The notes: generated by a model from the letters alone, not told the origin. A DNA stretch of 64,000 bases from Bacillus sp. ZZV12-4809 (GCF_009849585.1 NZ_VCRN01000009.1:62001-126000), one strand, 5' to 3'. Positions 52,504 to 62,634 are shown, counted from the first letter of the stretch. Program-made: numbers and translations.

Positions 52504-53797
52504 GACCGTTCTCCTTTTTAGCAAGCTGCTGCAATCCTTCTTTCAGTACAGAAACTGCCTGATCAAGTTCCTCTTTTAATACCGTTACTGGCGGGATAAA
52601 CCGCAAAACATTCTTCTCCGTGCCGCAGGTTAAAAGAATGACTCCGTTTTCTAAAGCAAAATTCTTCAGCCAAGTTACTGTACTGGCATCCGGGCGGCCT
52701 TTTTCATCCATGAACTCTATGCCGATCATCAAGCCCAGGCCTCTTACATCACCGATGACCGAAAATTCTGATTTCAAATCATATAATTGCTGTTTTAGAT
52801 ATCCCCCTAAAGTTTGGGCATTATCTATACCTTCCCGTTTTAGAATTTCAATGGAAGCCAGGGCAGCCGCACACGAGACCGGGTTTCCGCCATAAGTGCC
52901 TCCATGTGTTCCCGGCTCCCATTTCTCCATAATTTCTTTCTTGGCAATGATAGCACTTAAAGGGAAGCCTGAAGCAATTCCCTTTCCTAAAGTAAGGATG
53001 TCCGGCTCTACTCCAAAATGTTCATAGGCAAACATTTTCCCCGTTCTTCCGAAACCGGTTTGAACTTCATCAAAAATAAGCAATATCCCATGCTGATCAC
53101 ATATTTCTCTTATTTGTTTCAAAAATTCTTTCGGAGGTACAATATACCCGCCCTCTCCCTGTACAGGTTCAAGGATTATGGCTGCCACCTGGGATGGAGC
53201 CACTTGATACTGGAACACTTCATTGATGCTTTGAATACATCGTTTCGTCTCTTCTTCATAATTTAAGCCGGTTCTAAAAGGATATGGATATTCACAAGCA
53301 TATACACTTGGAAGGAGGCCTTCATAATCCTGACGATAAGCTGAGCTTGAGAAAGTAATCGATGTGGCTGCAAGTGTCCGTCCATGGAATCCCCGTTTGA
53401 ATGATAGGATGGCTGGACGCTTTGTCGCTTTTTTCGCTAATTTGATTGCTCCCTCATTCGCTTCTGCTCCGCTATTTGAAAAGTACACCATTTTCTGTGT
53501 TCCAGTTAATTCATTTAGTTCCTCCGCTAATTGAATATAGGATGGATAGTAAGCCACATTATGGCCAACATGAATCATGGTATCCAGCTGCCGCTTAACC
53601 GCTTCAATTACATCGGGATGGCAGTGTCCAACATTATTTACTCCTACACCACTGGCAAAATCGAGATATTTTTTTCCGTTCTCATCCTCTATGGTTGAGC
53701 CAAATGCTTTCGTTACACCTATCCTCGTTACTCTGTTGGCAGCCGGGGGCAAAACACGGTCGCCTCTTTCTGCTAAACTTTTATTCTCATTAATCAT
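52490..53797 (-). CDS. Class III pyridoxal-phosphate aminotransferase (GabT-like)
   Basis: 435 aa. Seen: FSNSGAEANEGAIKLA, GFHGRTLAA, DEVQTGFGRTG (Asp to PLP) and the PLP lysine in LTLGKGIASGFPLSA. Moves an omega-amino group, as in 4-aminobutyrate, beta-alanine or another amine, to 2-oxoglutarate or pyruvate. ATGA overlap with the gamma-carbonic-anhydrase-like gene. With the ALDH it forms a typical amine-to-acid pair. Confidence 0.92.
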   Translation of the reverse strand: MINENKSLAERGDRVLPPAANRVTRIGVTKAFGSTIEDENGKKYLDFASGVGVNNVGHCHPDVIEAVKRQLDTMIHVGHNVAYYPSYIQLAEELNELTGTQKMVYFSNSGAEANEGAIKLAKKATKRPAILSFKRGFHGRTLAATSITFSSSAYRQDYEGLLPSVYACEYPYPFRTGLNYEEETKRCIQSINEVFQYQVAPSQVAAIILEPVQGEGGYIVPPKEFLKQIREICDQHGILLIFDEVQTGFGRTGKMFAYEHFGVEPDILTLGKGIASGFPLSAIIAKKEIMEKWEPGTHGGTYGGNPVSCAAALASIEILKREGIDNAQTLGGYLKQQLYDLKSEFSVIGDVRGLGLMIGIEFMDEKGRPDASTVTWLKNFALENGVILLTCGTEKNVLRFIPPVTVLKEELDQAVSVLKEGLQQLAKKENGHAIY

Positions 53798-54321
53798 AAT
53801 GACTCCTCACTCTCTTCACGATAATCTCGTTTCCATAGCTCAATGTATTCTTCTGCATTTTTTTCCAGGTCATGTCTTTCATTCTCTGTTAGTTCACGCA
53901 CAATTTTGGCAGGAACTCCAACAGCCAAGCTGCCTTTTGGGATCACTTTCCCTGGAGGAACTAATGCACCCGCTCCCACTTGTGCTCCTTTTTCAATGAC
54001 CGCTCCATCTAAGATAATAGAACCGATGCCAATCAATGCTCCATCCTCGACCGTACAGGCATGTAAAATGGCACCATGCCCGACCGTTACCATTCTCCCT
54101 ATCCTTAATGGAGCCTCTGGTGTCACATGACAGATACACCCGTCCTGAATATTGCTTCCTTCACCAATTTCGATAAAATTATCATCATCTGCCCGTAAGA
54201 CTGATTGAGGCCATACACTCACATTTTTGGCTATTCTGACGTCTCCTATCACTTGCGCCGAGTCGTGTATCATGGTTTCGGCATGAATGGATGGAACACG
54301 TCCTTTTAAAGGTTTAATCAT
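53794..54321 (-). CDS. Gamma-carbonic anhydrase / CaiE-PaaY-like hexapeptide protein
   Basis: 175 aa left-handed beta-helix. Seen: repeated hexapeptide (VGHGAILHACTVEDGALIG) with the zinc-binding His residues in CHVT and GHGAILHAC, and a C-terminal helix. This family includes CaiE and PaaY, which hydrolyse or protect CoA thioesters. Position next to CoA transferase genes suggests the same. Confidence 0.88.
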   Translation of the reverse strand: MIKPLKGRVPSIHAETMIHDSAQVIGDVRIAKNVSVWPQSVLRADDDNFIEIGEGSNIQDGCICHVTPEAPLRIGRMVTVGHGAILHACTVEDGALIGIGSIILDGAVIEKGAQVGAGALVPPGKVIPKGSLAVGVPAKIVRELTENERHDLEKNAEEYIELWKRDYREESEESL

Positions 54322-54359
54322 GCATATCCTTCTCCTTACTGAGTAGCAGGATTTATATG

Positions 54360-55505
54360 TTATTTAGCTACGAGACCTAATTCTTTTAAAATCTCTTCCT
54401 TATGTTCTCCCAGTACAGGCGCAGCTTTTGCAACCTTTCCAGGTGTTTTTGATAGTTTTACAGGAATTCCCAATGCTTTTATTTTCCCGGCAACAGGGTG
54501 TACAACTTCTTCTACCATTTTTCTGGAAAGTGTGTGCTTGTCATTTAAAGATTCAGGATAGGTATTGATCGGACCGGCGGGAATCCCCGCTTTCTCGAAT
54601 TTTTCCAGCCAGTAGTGTCTGGGATTCAGACTTGTTTTCTCTTCAATTAATCTGACAAATTCATTTAAATGCTGAATTCGGGAGGCATCATCAACAAATC
54701 GGTCATCCGATAAGAATTCAGGTCTGCCGATGATCTGGCAGAACACTGGCCAATGATGTGGTGTATCTGCACCAACAGTAAAATAACCATCACTGGCACG
54801 AAATGCCTGGTATGGAGCAGACAAGCGATGTCCGCTTCCAGTAGGTGCAGGTGTTTCTCCCGTAAACCAATATTGAGTGCTTTCCCAAACCGACAATGCG
54901 ATTCCCGTATCATATAAAGATGCGTCAATATACTGCCCCTCATTGGAATGAACCCTGGCATACAATGCGGATAAGATACCATAGACAGAAAACAGGCCAG
55001 AACCCAAATCGATAATCGGAAGGCCGCATTTCACCGGGTTGCCATTCCGTTCACCTGTCACACTCATAATTCCGGTCATTCCCTGTGCGATTAAGTCATA
55101 ACCGCCACGGGATGAATATGGGCCATACTGGCCAAATCCGGAAATAGAGCAATAGATGAGTTTCGAATTTATCTGATTGAGGGTTTCATAGTCAACTCCC
55201 AGACGCTTTACAACCCCGGGGCGGAAATTTTCTATCAAAATATCTGCAGTTTCAATTAACTTGTAAAATACCTTCTGATCTTCACTGCTTTTTAAATCAA
55301 GCGTTATGCTGCGCTTGTTGCGATTTATCGCCATAAACGCACCGCTCTCCCCTTCCTTATAAGGGGACCATCTTCTGGTACTCTCACCTTTTGGCGGTTC
55401 CACTTTTATAACATCAGCGCCCATATCGGCCAGCAGCATACCGCAATATGGTCCTGCCATGACCTGGCTCAAGTCAATTACTCTAATGCCTTCCAATGCA
55501 CCCAT
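54360..55505 (-). CDS. Family III CoA transferase (CaiB type)
   Basis: 381 aa. Seen: GIRVIDLSQVMAGPYCGML, GADVIKVEPPKGE, ENFRPGVVKRLG and QYIDASLYDTG with the catalytic Asp. The second CoA transferase of the window, in a different pathway from the one at 14.3 kb. With the enoyl-CoA hydratase it would activate an unsaturated or hydroxylated acid before beta-oxidation-like steps. Confidence 0.9.
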   Translation of the reverse strand: MGALEGIRVIDLSQVMAGPYCGMLLADMGADVIKVEPPKGESTRRWSPYKEGESGAFMAINRNKRSITLDLKSSEDQKVFYKLIETADILIENFRPGVVKRLGVDYETLNQINSKLIYCSISGFGQYGPYSSRGGYDLIAQGMTGIMSVTGERNGNPVKCGLPIIDLGSGLFSVYGILSALYARVHSNEGQYIDASLYDTGIALSVWESTQYWFTGETPAPTGSGHRLSAPYQAFRASDGYFTVGADTPHHWPVFCQIIGRPEFLSDDRFVDDASRIQHLNEFVRLIEEKTSLNPRHYWLEKFEKAGIPAGPINTYPESLNDKHTLSRKMVEEVVHPVAGKIKALGIPVKLSKTPGKVAKAAPVLGEHKEEILKELGLVAK

Positions 55506-55522
55506 TCAAATCATCTCCTGTC

Positions 55523-56518
55523 TCAAAGTCTATTTAAGGCTTTATCTTTAATTAAATAGAGTTCCTGATTGTTCAGAATAAGTCTGCCGTCAATTTCTAC
55601 CCGGGGATCCTTCACGACCATATCGTAATGCCCTTTGGCCTTAACAGTTCCCCCAATATATGCATTCGTACCTAAAGCAATATGGATGGTTCCAAAAACG
55701 CCTTCATCACTCAGCATGCTGTTTTCCAATTCACATTCCGGATTCATGCCTATGCCAAACTCACCGGCAAAATAAATATTTCCTTCTTCATCATTCTTCT
55801 CCATTAATATTTTCCTGAATTGCTCCGCTTCTCTGCCTCCCGTAATCGAAACGGCCTTTCCTTCCTTAAATACCACTTCAACCGGAGTCTCCATTAAACC
55901 AACTCCCGGAATACTTCCATCCACCACTAAAATACCTTCAGCGGTTCCTTCAACAGGGGCAATGCTGGATTCTATACAGTGCGCTGCCGAAACATCCGTG
56001 CTATTTGCAAACCCTGTTAAGGCTCTGCCTGACCTGCCTTTGATGGAGAATCTTAAATCTGTTCCAAGGGATGTTGTAATGCGGACAGATTCTCCATCTG
56101 TCAATATGTCTGCCAGTTTCTCAACTTGAGGTCTTAGTGCAGCAAAGTCAGCACGCAGCCCCTTGCTTAATAAAATGTCTTCATGTGCTTCAGGTAAGAT
56201 TAATACGCGGGCCCCGGCCTTTTGCGCATCATGGCGTGCTTTTGTATGGGCAATATTATAAGTTGTCGGTGCGATGATCACATCTGCCTCTTTCATAGCC
56301 GCTGCCACTGCATCCGGCAATGCATCTCCATGCCCTTTCCTTGGCAGCATTGAGATTGTGATGGGCTCTGCGTCGAGTGAACAAACAACAGATGCCAGAA
56401 CTTTTGTGATTCCATCCGTTAAAAAATCTGTTAAGATGACAACCTTTTCCCCGCTCTTAACACCTGCCAGAACTTTTACTAGTGCAGTAGCAGCCGGGTA
56501 CATTAGTGCTTCTTTCAT
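55523..56518 (-). CDS. M29/NicX-like metalloenzyme, copy 1
   Basis: 331 aa. Fold of aminopeptidase M29 and 2,5-dihydroxypyridine 5,6-dioxygenase (NicX). Seen: probable metal ligands Glu in GEFGIGMNPE, His in FGTIHIALG and the H-x-D motif in KGHYDMVV. ATG at 56518 follows AGGGAG. A second copy lies at 61.6 kb in the same operon. It may be a hydrolase or ring-cleaving dioxygenase; the context does not settle it. Confidence 0.7.
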   Translation of the reverse strand: MKEALMYPAATALVKVLAGVKSGEKVVILTDFLTDGITKVLASVVCSLDAEPITISMLPRKGHGDALPDAVAAAMKEADVIIAPTTYNIAHTKARHDAQKAGARVLILPEAHEDILLSKGLRADFAALRPQVEKLADILTDGESVRITTSLGTDLRFSIKGRSGRALTGFANSTDVSAAHCIESSIAPVEGTAEGILVVDGSIPGVGLMETPVEVVFKEGKAVSITGGREAEQFRKILMEKNDEEGNIYFAGEFGIGMNPECELENSMLSDEGVFGTIHIALGTNAYIGGTVKAKGHYDMVVKDPRVEIDGRLILNNQELYLIKDKALNRL

Positions 56519-56555
56519 TTTTAAAACAACTCCCTGATTCAATTTTTATAACTAA

Positions 56556-57329
56556 CTATATCCCTTTAAATACTGGCGGCTTTTTGTTAAAGAACGATTC
56601 AATCGCATGCTTGTGATCCCATGTATCCTGGCATTCAATAAACGCATCCAATTCCTGTTTCATTGCTTCCTGCCACTCTGCATCCATGGTCTTCTGAATC
56701 GTGTTCTTCGCATGTCTGACTGCGATTGGAGCACGGGAAGCAATCAGCTGTGCCCATTCCTGCGCTTCTGCCAGCAGCTTGTCATGTGATACCACTCTGC
56801 TGGCCAGCCCTCTTTGAAATGCTTCCTCAGCTGTTATGGTTCTGCCTGTCAAAATCACTTCTTTGGCATATGCTTCACCCAGCAGTCTTACTAACCTGGT
56901 TGGCCCGACAACCAGTCCAACCTTTACCCCTGCTGCACATAGCTTCGCACGTTCCGACATGATCCGGATATCACAGGCTAAGGCAAGCTCGAACCCTCCG
57001 CCAAACGCATAGCCATTAACTGCGGCAATGACAGGCTGGGGCATTTCATTGACAATATCGTAAATTCTGCAATCTTCTTCTAAGAAGTGCCTGACGGATT
57101 CAGGTGTCAGCTCTCCTTCTTCGTTTAAATCGGCTCCTGCGCAAAAGGCCCGATCCCCTTCTCCAGTAAGGACAATAACCCTGACATCCGAAGAGGTTTT
57201 AAGCTCCTCCATATAAGGAACAAACTCCTGCCGAAACTCTTTCGTCAAAATATTCATTGGCGGGTTTTTAATGGTAATGGTGCAAATAAAATCTGATATC
57301 TCAGCATGAATTTTTTCCAAATTTTTCAT
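56556..57329 (-). CDS. Enoyl-CoA hydratase / isomerase family protein
   Basis: 257 aa crotonase-fold protein. Seen: FCAGADLNEEGEL, AVNGYAFGGGFELALACDIR, the family signature with the oxyanion-hole residues. Glu in the FGGGFELAL region may be catalytic. Start ATG at 57329 follows the KdgT-like stop by seven bases. Fits the CoA-based part of the operon (CoA transferase, hydratase). Confidence 0.9.
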   Translation of the reverse strand: MKNLEKIHAEISDFICTITIKNPPMNILTKEFRQEFVPYMEELKTSSDVRVIVLTGEGDRAFCAGADLNEEGELTPESVRHFLEEDCRIYDIVNEMPQPVIAAVNGYAFGGGFELALACDIRIMSERAKLCAAGVKVGLVVGPTRLVRLLGEAYAKEVILTGRTITAEEAFQRGLASRVVSHDKLLAEAQEWAQLIASRAPIAVRHAKNTIQKTMDAEWQEAMKQELDAFIECQDTWDHKHAIESFFNKKPPVFKGI

Positions 57330-57336
57330 CACCCTT

Positions 57337-58461
57337 CTATGATTCCTGTTCAAGCTCTGCAGAGATTCTTATTTCTTTACTGGGTATATCCTCCAGGCGT
57401 CCATCTATGCCTTTGCTTCGTTGATACTTATCCCACAAAATAACGGCTACCGGGCATAATATTGAAGTCGTAATAGTAGAAATTGAAATTTGGATTGTTG
57501 CCAAATTGGCAATCTCCTGAAAACTTTGAGCCTTTTCCACCGTCATCAATCCTGCACCCGCTGCCACTGATGCTGCTGCTGCGATCGCAGCAGGTGTACC
57601 CACTGCGTTCCCTGCTGTTGATGCTTCTGCAACAGGGCCAATTGTGCTCTTTTCTCCAAACATCCTATAAACCAGGATTCCGGTTAATGCTGTAAATATG
57701 ACTGTGGCAAACCCGAGAGCCAGACCGCCCCAAACAGCTTCAGCATTAAAGAAACTCATGAAGTTCATTCCTGCGCCAAGACAGAAAGCAAAGAATGGTA
57801 CAAGGAGCGTTTCACCAGGCTTTAAAAACTCCCGTATGTCTTCATCCAGATTTCCTAAAAGCATTCCTAAAGCAATTGGCAGCAAGACCGCGATGAATGC
57901 GATTAAAGGAAAATTAACGCCAACCATCCCTAAAGCCAGCATGGTGAAAAAAGGACCATCATTCAGAGTCAGGACGGAAATCGCTCCAACATCTGACCGA
58001 TTCCCATACTGTCCTGTCAGCACTGCATACATTCCTTCATTCCCATTGGTCATGGCGGCAATAATAGCCAGAGTAGATAATCCCAGCAGACCGTTCATTG
58101 GGTCAAAAAACACCCCAAATAAAATACCGAATGCAATCCCGGTCAAACACTTGCTTCCAGTTAATAGAATTCCTTTCTTTAAGGCCTTTCCGCCTACCCG
58201 CAAATTCATCTGGCTGCCTGCACAGAATAAGAACAGGCCAATGAGAGTCAGGGTTCCAGTTTTAAAAAGTGCTTCCGAGAACCCACCAATTCTCATAAAC
58301 TCATAAATTCCTTCTTCCACCGGCGATACCCCTAAACTCTTAAGGAAATTCATTACAATTGGAATGTGGAGCTGATCAATCGTATTAAATAAAGCACCAA
58401 GCATCAGAGGGATGACCATCAGACCTCCAGGCACTTTTTCAATTGTTTGCTTTATCCTCAT
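57337..58461 (-). CDS. KdgT-family permease (2-keto-3-deoxygluconate type)
   Basis: 374 aa, about 10 membrane segments. Seen: KVPGGLMVIPLMLGALFNTI at the N terminus and AEASTAGNAVGTPAAIAAA, strong KdgT-family blocks. ATG at 58461 follows GGTGAT. The operon thus has two transport systems, this and TctABC. KDG itself is unlikely to be the only substrate since no kduD or kdgK is present. Confidence 0.87.
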   Translation of the reverse strand: MRIKQTIEKVPGGLMVIPLMLGALFNTIDQLHIPIVMNFLKSLGVSPVEEGIYEFMRIGGFSEALFKTGTLTLIGLFLFCAGSQMNLRVGGKALKKGILLTGSKCLTGIAFGILFGVFFDPMNGLLGLSTLAIIAAMTNGNEGMYAVLTGQYGNRSDVGAISVLTLNDGPFFTMLALGMVGVNFPLIAFIAVLLPIALGMLLGNLDEDIREFLKPGETLLVPFFAFCLGAGMNFMSFFNAEAVWGGLALGFATVIFTALTGILVYRMFGEKSTIGPVAEASTAGNAVGTPAAIAAAASVAAGAGLMTVEKAQSFQEIANLATIQISISTITTSILCPVAVILWDKYQRSKGIDGRLEDIPSKEIRISAELEQES

Positions 58462-58581
58462 ATAAATCACCGCCATATCTATTATTTGATATCCTTTTAC
58501 ATCAATGATTTTTAATTCTGATTCTCTGGCTAGCATTGGTTATTTCAATCATTTAAGAGAGTAATAGCATTTCCGATTTTT

Positions 58582-59028
58582 TTACGGTAATCGAATATAC
58601 ATGAGTTTTTCAAACACCACATAGATGAATCCAATCATCCCTATGGATACTAATGTCGCCGTATACCAGCGAACTTCCTTGTAATACAGCATGCCAATGA
58701 GTAAAAAGATTAAGGTAGAGTATAGAAAGCCGATAATAGGTATTAACAAAAAGATATAAACAACTGTAAATAGCAGATACAGTATTCCTCTTTTAACTTC
58801 CAGAATGGAGGCAGAACCTGTTTCCCCTTCCTCCTCTTTATTCTTTCTTATCGTTTGAATAAGCTGCCAGATTGATAGACCTATCAAACTATAGCCGAGG
58901 AGCGTGGGAAATGAACGGGATGAATTTAAAAAGTGTTCTCCTGGCGGGAAATCATAACTGCCTATTACGAAAAAGAGTCCAATCGCAAAAACAATTCCCG
59001 CCAAAAGATAATCTTTATTTATTCTCAT
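58582..59028 (-). CDS. tctB: Tripartite tricarboxylate transporter, small permease subunit
   Basis: 148 aa with four membrane segments, length and hydrophobicity typical of TctB. It sits in the standard tctA-tctC-tctB run, between tctC and the KdgT-like gene. Sequence itself is poorly conserved; the call rests partly on position. Confidence 0.85.
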   Translation of the reverse strand: MRINKDYLLAGIVFAIGLFFVIGSYDFPPGEHFLNSSRSFPTLLGYSLIGLSIWQLIQTIRKNKEEEGETGSASILEVKRGILYLLFTVVYIFLLIPIIGFLYSTLIFLLIGMLYYKEVRWYTATLVSIGMIGFIYVVFEKLMYIRLP

Positions 59029-59043
59029 CTTTTCTCCTTTCTA

Positions 59044-60087
59044 TCACTCTTTTGGCCGGCTAATTCCTACTTCCTCAGGTGACCGTTTTCCAACACCAAT
59101 TTCCCAAAGCAGCCAGCTTGTTTTTTCGGTGATTTCTTTTGTATATTCCTGACTATCCTCAATATCAGTGAGAACAATCGCCCTTTTCTTTGCAAAAGCC
59201 TGAAATTCTTTACTGTTGATTGCTTTGTTGTATGCATCTCTAATTTTAGTGACAATTTCTTCAGGTGTTCCGTGCTTTACAGCTGGCCCCCACCAGGTTC
59301 CTTCCGGTACATATTTTTCCAAATCAGAAACAAAGTCAGTGACCGGCGGGATTGATTCAATTCCATCTACTTCAAACGCTTTATTATCCATAACAGCCAG
59401 TGAACGTAAATCACCTGCCCGAAGCAGATCTACTACCTCATTTACACCGCTGATTGAAAAATCAACCTCACCTTTCATCGCAGCCATGGCAGCATTTGAA
59501 CCGGAATCGTATGTGATAATTTCGGCATCGCCGCCCACAACACTATTCACAATCTCCAGGGTGAGGTGCCATGGGTCCCCTATCGCTGCTACACCAACCT
59601 TTGCATTTCCATCTTTCAATAGCTGAATCACATCATCAAATGTCTTCAGGTCAGATTTATCTTTGACTGTAAAATTGGCAATTCCCATTGCGCCAATTCC
59701 TATTTGCTCGAAATCCTTGTATGTTAAATCTGTCATGCCCATTGTTGGAAAGACGCGGACCAGGTCTGTTTGAAATAGGATGGTATGTCCGTCAGACTCT
59801 TGTTCTTTAACATATTCAAGGGCTAATGCACTGGAGGCTCCAGGCATATTTCTTACCGCAATGGATTCTCCTAATTCTTCCTGTAGGATTGGCTGCAGGG
59901 TCCGGGCCATCGTATCAGTACCGCCTCCCTCACCAAAACCGACTATAATTTCAATTGGCTGTGAAGGATAATCATTGGCTGCTTCCTTGCTGTTTCCAGC
60001 TGCCTTTTGATTTGATTGGCTGCCTGCACAGGCACCTAATATCAGAACCACTGAAAATAGAATCAGGCACATCATTTTTATTTTCAT
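59044..60087 (-). CDS. tctC: Tripartite tricarboxylate transporter, solute receptor
   Basis: 347 aa lipoprotein: signal with lipobox LGAC. Seen: YPSQPIEIIVGFGEGGGTDTMAR, a Bug-family signature, and GVAAIGDPWHLTLE in the middle. Binds a carboxylate outside the membrane and delivers it to TctAB. Overlaps tctA by four bases. Confidence 0.92.
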   Translation of the reverse strand: MKIKMMCLILFSVVLILGACAGSQSNQKAAGNSKEAANDYPSQPIEIIVGFGEGGGTDTMARTLQPILQEELGESIAVRNMPGASSALALEYVKEQESDGHTILFQTDLVRVFPTMGMTDLTYKDFEQIGIGAMGIANFTVKDKSDLKTFDDVIQLLKDGNAKVGVAAIGDPWHLTLEIVNSVVGGDAEIITYDSGSNAAMAAMKGEVDFSISGVNEVVDLLRAGDLRSLAVMDNKAFEVDGIESIPPVTDFVSDLEKYVPEGTWWGPAVKHGTPEEIVTKIRDAYNKAINSKEFQAFAKKRAIVLTDIEDSQEYTKEITEKTSWLLWEIGVGKRSPEEVGISRPKE

Positions 60088-61601
60088 ACGTTTGCCCCCT
60101 TAGGCTTTATTTTCCCCCACAAGTGTTTTAAGCGTTTTGTCAGGTACCCATTTTGATTTAAAAGCAGAAATACAATACAGACCAGCAGGAAAAGACTAAT
60201 TGGCCGCGTGAAGAATGGCCCGAACGAATAATCCGCACTAACCATGGCCCTCCGGAAATTCTGTTCCGCCATTAAACCAAGGATTAACCCTAACACTAGA
60301 GGAGGGGCAGCGAGCCCTACTTTACGCATAAGAAAACCGATGATCCCAAAAAGAAACATAATTCCAATATCAAATGGCCGGTTGTTTACCGCAAATGTCC
60401 CTACCACACTAAATACTGTTACAATCAGCAAAACTATACTTCTGGGAACAGATAGGATTTTCTGAAAAAAATAAGAGAAAAATAATCCAAATACCAGCAT
60501 GAACGCAGCAGATATCGTTAAAATGATGAAAAATTGATTTAATATATCAGGGTTTTGTGTAAGTAAAAGTGGCCCCGGCTGTAATCCGTGGAGCAAAAGC
60601 CCTCCTATAATTACTGCCGTAACCGCATCACCAGGGATGCCAAGTATTAACATGGGTATATATGTACCTGGCACACAAGCGTTATTCGCTGTTTCTGCAG
60701 CAACGATTCCTTCTGGATTTCCCTTTCCAAAGGTCTCAGGCGTCTTACTTCTTCGGCGGGCAACATCGTAGGAAACCCAGGCTGCAACATCTGCTCCAAC
60801 ACCTGGAATCGCTCCAATAGATGCTCCAATTATTGAAGATCTTCCGCCGGCTGGCAAAAACTTCAGCAACATCTTCCACGGGGGAATAATAGATTGGAAT
60901 TTATCCGGCTTTAAAGGCTTCTTTAGCTGCATAATAGAGTCGATTACCTCAGCTATTCCGAATACCCCAATTAATACGGCAATTAGGCTAAAACCGTCCA
61001 TGAGAGCGCTTTCTCCAAAAGTAAAACGCTGGGCACCAGTGATTTTATCCATTCCTACAGTGGCTAAAGCTAATCCTAATATCCCGGAAATAAGCCCTTT
61101 CGATAGTGATGAAGCCGTTAGGTTTGCACTAAGAATAATTCCAAATATGGCAAGCAGAAAATACTCCCATGATCCGAAATTCATACTTATATCCAAAAGA
61201 AGCGGAGCCCCTATTAGAAATAAAACAGCTGCCAGAATAGTACCTAGAAAAGATTGAAAGGTGGCAAGTCCTCTTGCCAGGCCTCCCTCCCCCCGCTGAG
61301 CCATTGGATAACCATCCATAGCCGTTGCAGCGGAGGCAGGCGTACCTGGAATATTTAAGAAGATCGCTGGCGTGGATCCGCCATAGGTTCCTCCTATATG
61401 AACAGACACAATTAAAACCATTGCTTCTATCCATTCCATCCCCCAGGTAAATGAAATCAGCAAGGATACTCCCATGGTAGTAGTCAGACCCGGAAGTGCA
61501 CCTACTGCCATCCCCGCAACTGTGCCAATAAGAAATAAAAGCATGATTTTAACTGTAAAAAAACTGGCCAGCGATTCGCCGATTAAACTTATTTCTCCCA
61601 A
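60084..61601 (-). CDS. tctA: Tripartite tricarboxylate transporter, large permease subunit
   Basis: 505 aa, about 12 membrane segments. Seen: GTVAGMAVGALPGLTTTMGV, GGTYGGSTPAIFLNIPGTPAS and GAIPGVGADVAAW. Start is TTG with GGAGG five bases upstream. It is the second gene after the sigma-54 promoter. Imports a carboxylate with cation gradient. Confidence 0.94.
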   Translation of the reverse strand: MGEISLIGESLASFFTVKIMLLFLIGTVAGMAVGALPGLTTTMGVSLLISFTWGMEWIEAMVLIVSVHIGGTYGGSTPAIFLNIPGTPASAATAMDGYPMAQRGEGGLARGLATFQSFLGTILAAVLFLIGAPLLLDISMNFGSWEYFLLAIFGIILSANLTASSLSKGLISGILGLALATVGMDKITGAQRFTFGESALMDGFSLIAVLIGVFGIAEVIDSIMQLKKPLKPDKFQSIIPPWKMLLKFLPAGGRSSIIGASIGAIPGVGADVAAWVSYDVARRRSKTPETFGKGNPEGIVAAETANNACVPGTYIPMLILGIPGDAVTAVIIGGLLLHGLQPGPLLLTQNPDILNQFFIILTISAAFMLVFGLFFSYFFQKILSVPRSIVLLIVTVFSVVGTFAVNNRPFDIGIMFLFGIIGFLMRKVGLAAPPLVLGLILGLMAEQNFRRAMVSADYSFGPFFTRPISLFLLVCIVFLLLNQNGYLTKRLKHLWGKIKPKGANV

Positions 61602-61616
61602 ATAAACCTCCTCCCC

Positions 61617-62597
61617 CTAATCTATATAGAGCTCTCCGTCTTTCATAAGGATTTTTCCATCCACTTTGATAGTCGGTTTTCGAATAACTAAATCACAATG
61701 CCCCGGGGCTCTGATACTGCTTCCAAATGTGATCCCATTGCCAATTCCAATATGCATCGTTCCGAACTCTGCCTCGTCTTCCAGCTGGCCTCCTCTGCCA
61801 ATTTTCGCTTTTGGATTCATGCCAATTCCCATTTCCACTGCGCAATATACATTGGGATGGTTATAACTTTCCAGCGTTTGCATAAGCATTTCAGCATCTT
61901 CTTTACCTTCGATGGAGACGATTTTCCCTTCTCTAAAGACGACTTTAACCGGATCTTCACAAGCCCTGCCCGGCACAATCGCCCCATCAATGTACATGAC
62001 TCCTTCTGTAGTTCCTTCTATTGGTGCCACAGCTGTTTCAATGCAAGGTGGGGGAGAAATACTTCCAGGCTCATGACAAATCCCGGTTTGAGGTACGGCA
62101 TGCCGTCCTGTTATAGACATGGAAAGCTCCGTGCCGATACTGGTAGTGATGCTTAATCGTTCTCCTTCTTCAAGAATGGCGGATACTTTATCGATTATTT
62201 TCTTCTGGGCAAAATAATCGATATCCAGTGAACCATCTAAGAAAACCTCTTCATTCGCATCAGGCATAAATATTAATCTGGCACCTGCATTACTGGCTTC
62301 TTTTCTGGCAGTAGAATGATTAATAGAAAAGGTTGTCGGGGCAACGATGGCATCAGCTGCTTTCATTGCCTCTGCAATGATTCTTGGCGGTTCATCCCCA
62401 TGCCTTGTAGTGGGATTCATGATTGTCATCACCACTTTTGCTCCCATGCCTTCACCAACAAGTGCGAAAACCTCCCCAATTTCTGTCGTATTTGTATCCG
62501 TTAGAATCAATAGGTTTTCTCCAGGCTTTACATTTAAACAGGTCTTCAATAATGTCTGAACGGATTTCACCATAAACATTTTATTTATGATTTTCAT
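61617..62597 (-). CDS. M29/NicX-like metalloenzyme, copy 2
   Basis: 326 aa, clearly related to the copy at 55.5 kb. Seen: EMGIGMNPKAK, FGTMHIGIGNG and the H-x-D motif in PGHCDLVI, the same probable metal ligands. The ATG at 62597 follows GAGGGGGAG. The alternative TTG at 62624 would fall at the sigma-54 transcription start and is rejected. First gene of the operon. Whether the two copies act on different substrates or form one enzyme with two subunits cannot be told. Confidence 0.72.
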   Translation of the reverse strand: MKIINKMFMVKSVQTLLKTCLNVKPGENLLILTDTNTTEIGEVFALVGEGMGAKVVMTIMNPTTRHGDEPPRIIAEAMKAADAIVAPTTFSINHSTARKEASNAGARLIFMPDANEEVFLDGSLDIDYFAQKKIIDKVSAILEEGERLSITTSIGTELSMSITGRHAVPQTGICHEPGSISPPPCIETAVAPIEGTTEGVMYIDGAIVPGRACEDPVKVVFREGKIVSIEGKEDAEMLMQTLESYNHPNVYCAVEMGIGMNPKAKIGRGGQLEDEAEFGTMHIGIGNGITFGSSIRAPGHCDLVIRKPTIKVDGKILMKDGELYID

Positions 62598-62634
62598 TGC
62601 ACTCCCCCTCGTTTTTTCCTTCAACTAGTTAGAA

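Noticed and set aside
57698-58306. Plus-strand 202-aa frame opposite the KdgT-like gene
   Set aside because: Antisense shadow of a conserved permease. Proline/lysine-rich sequence without domain features.
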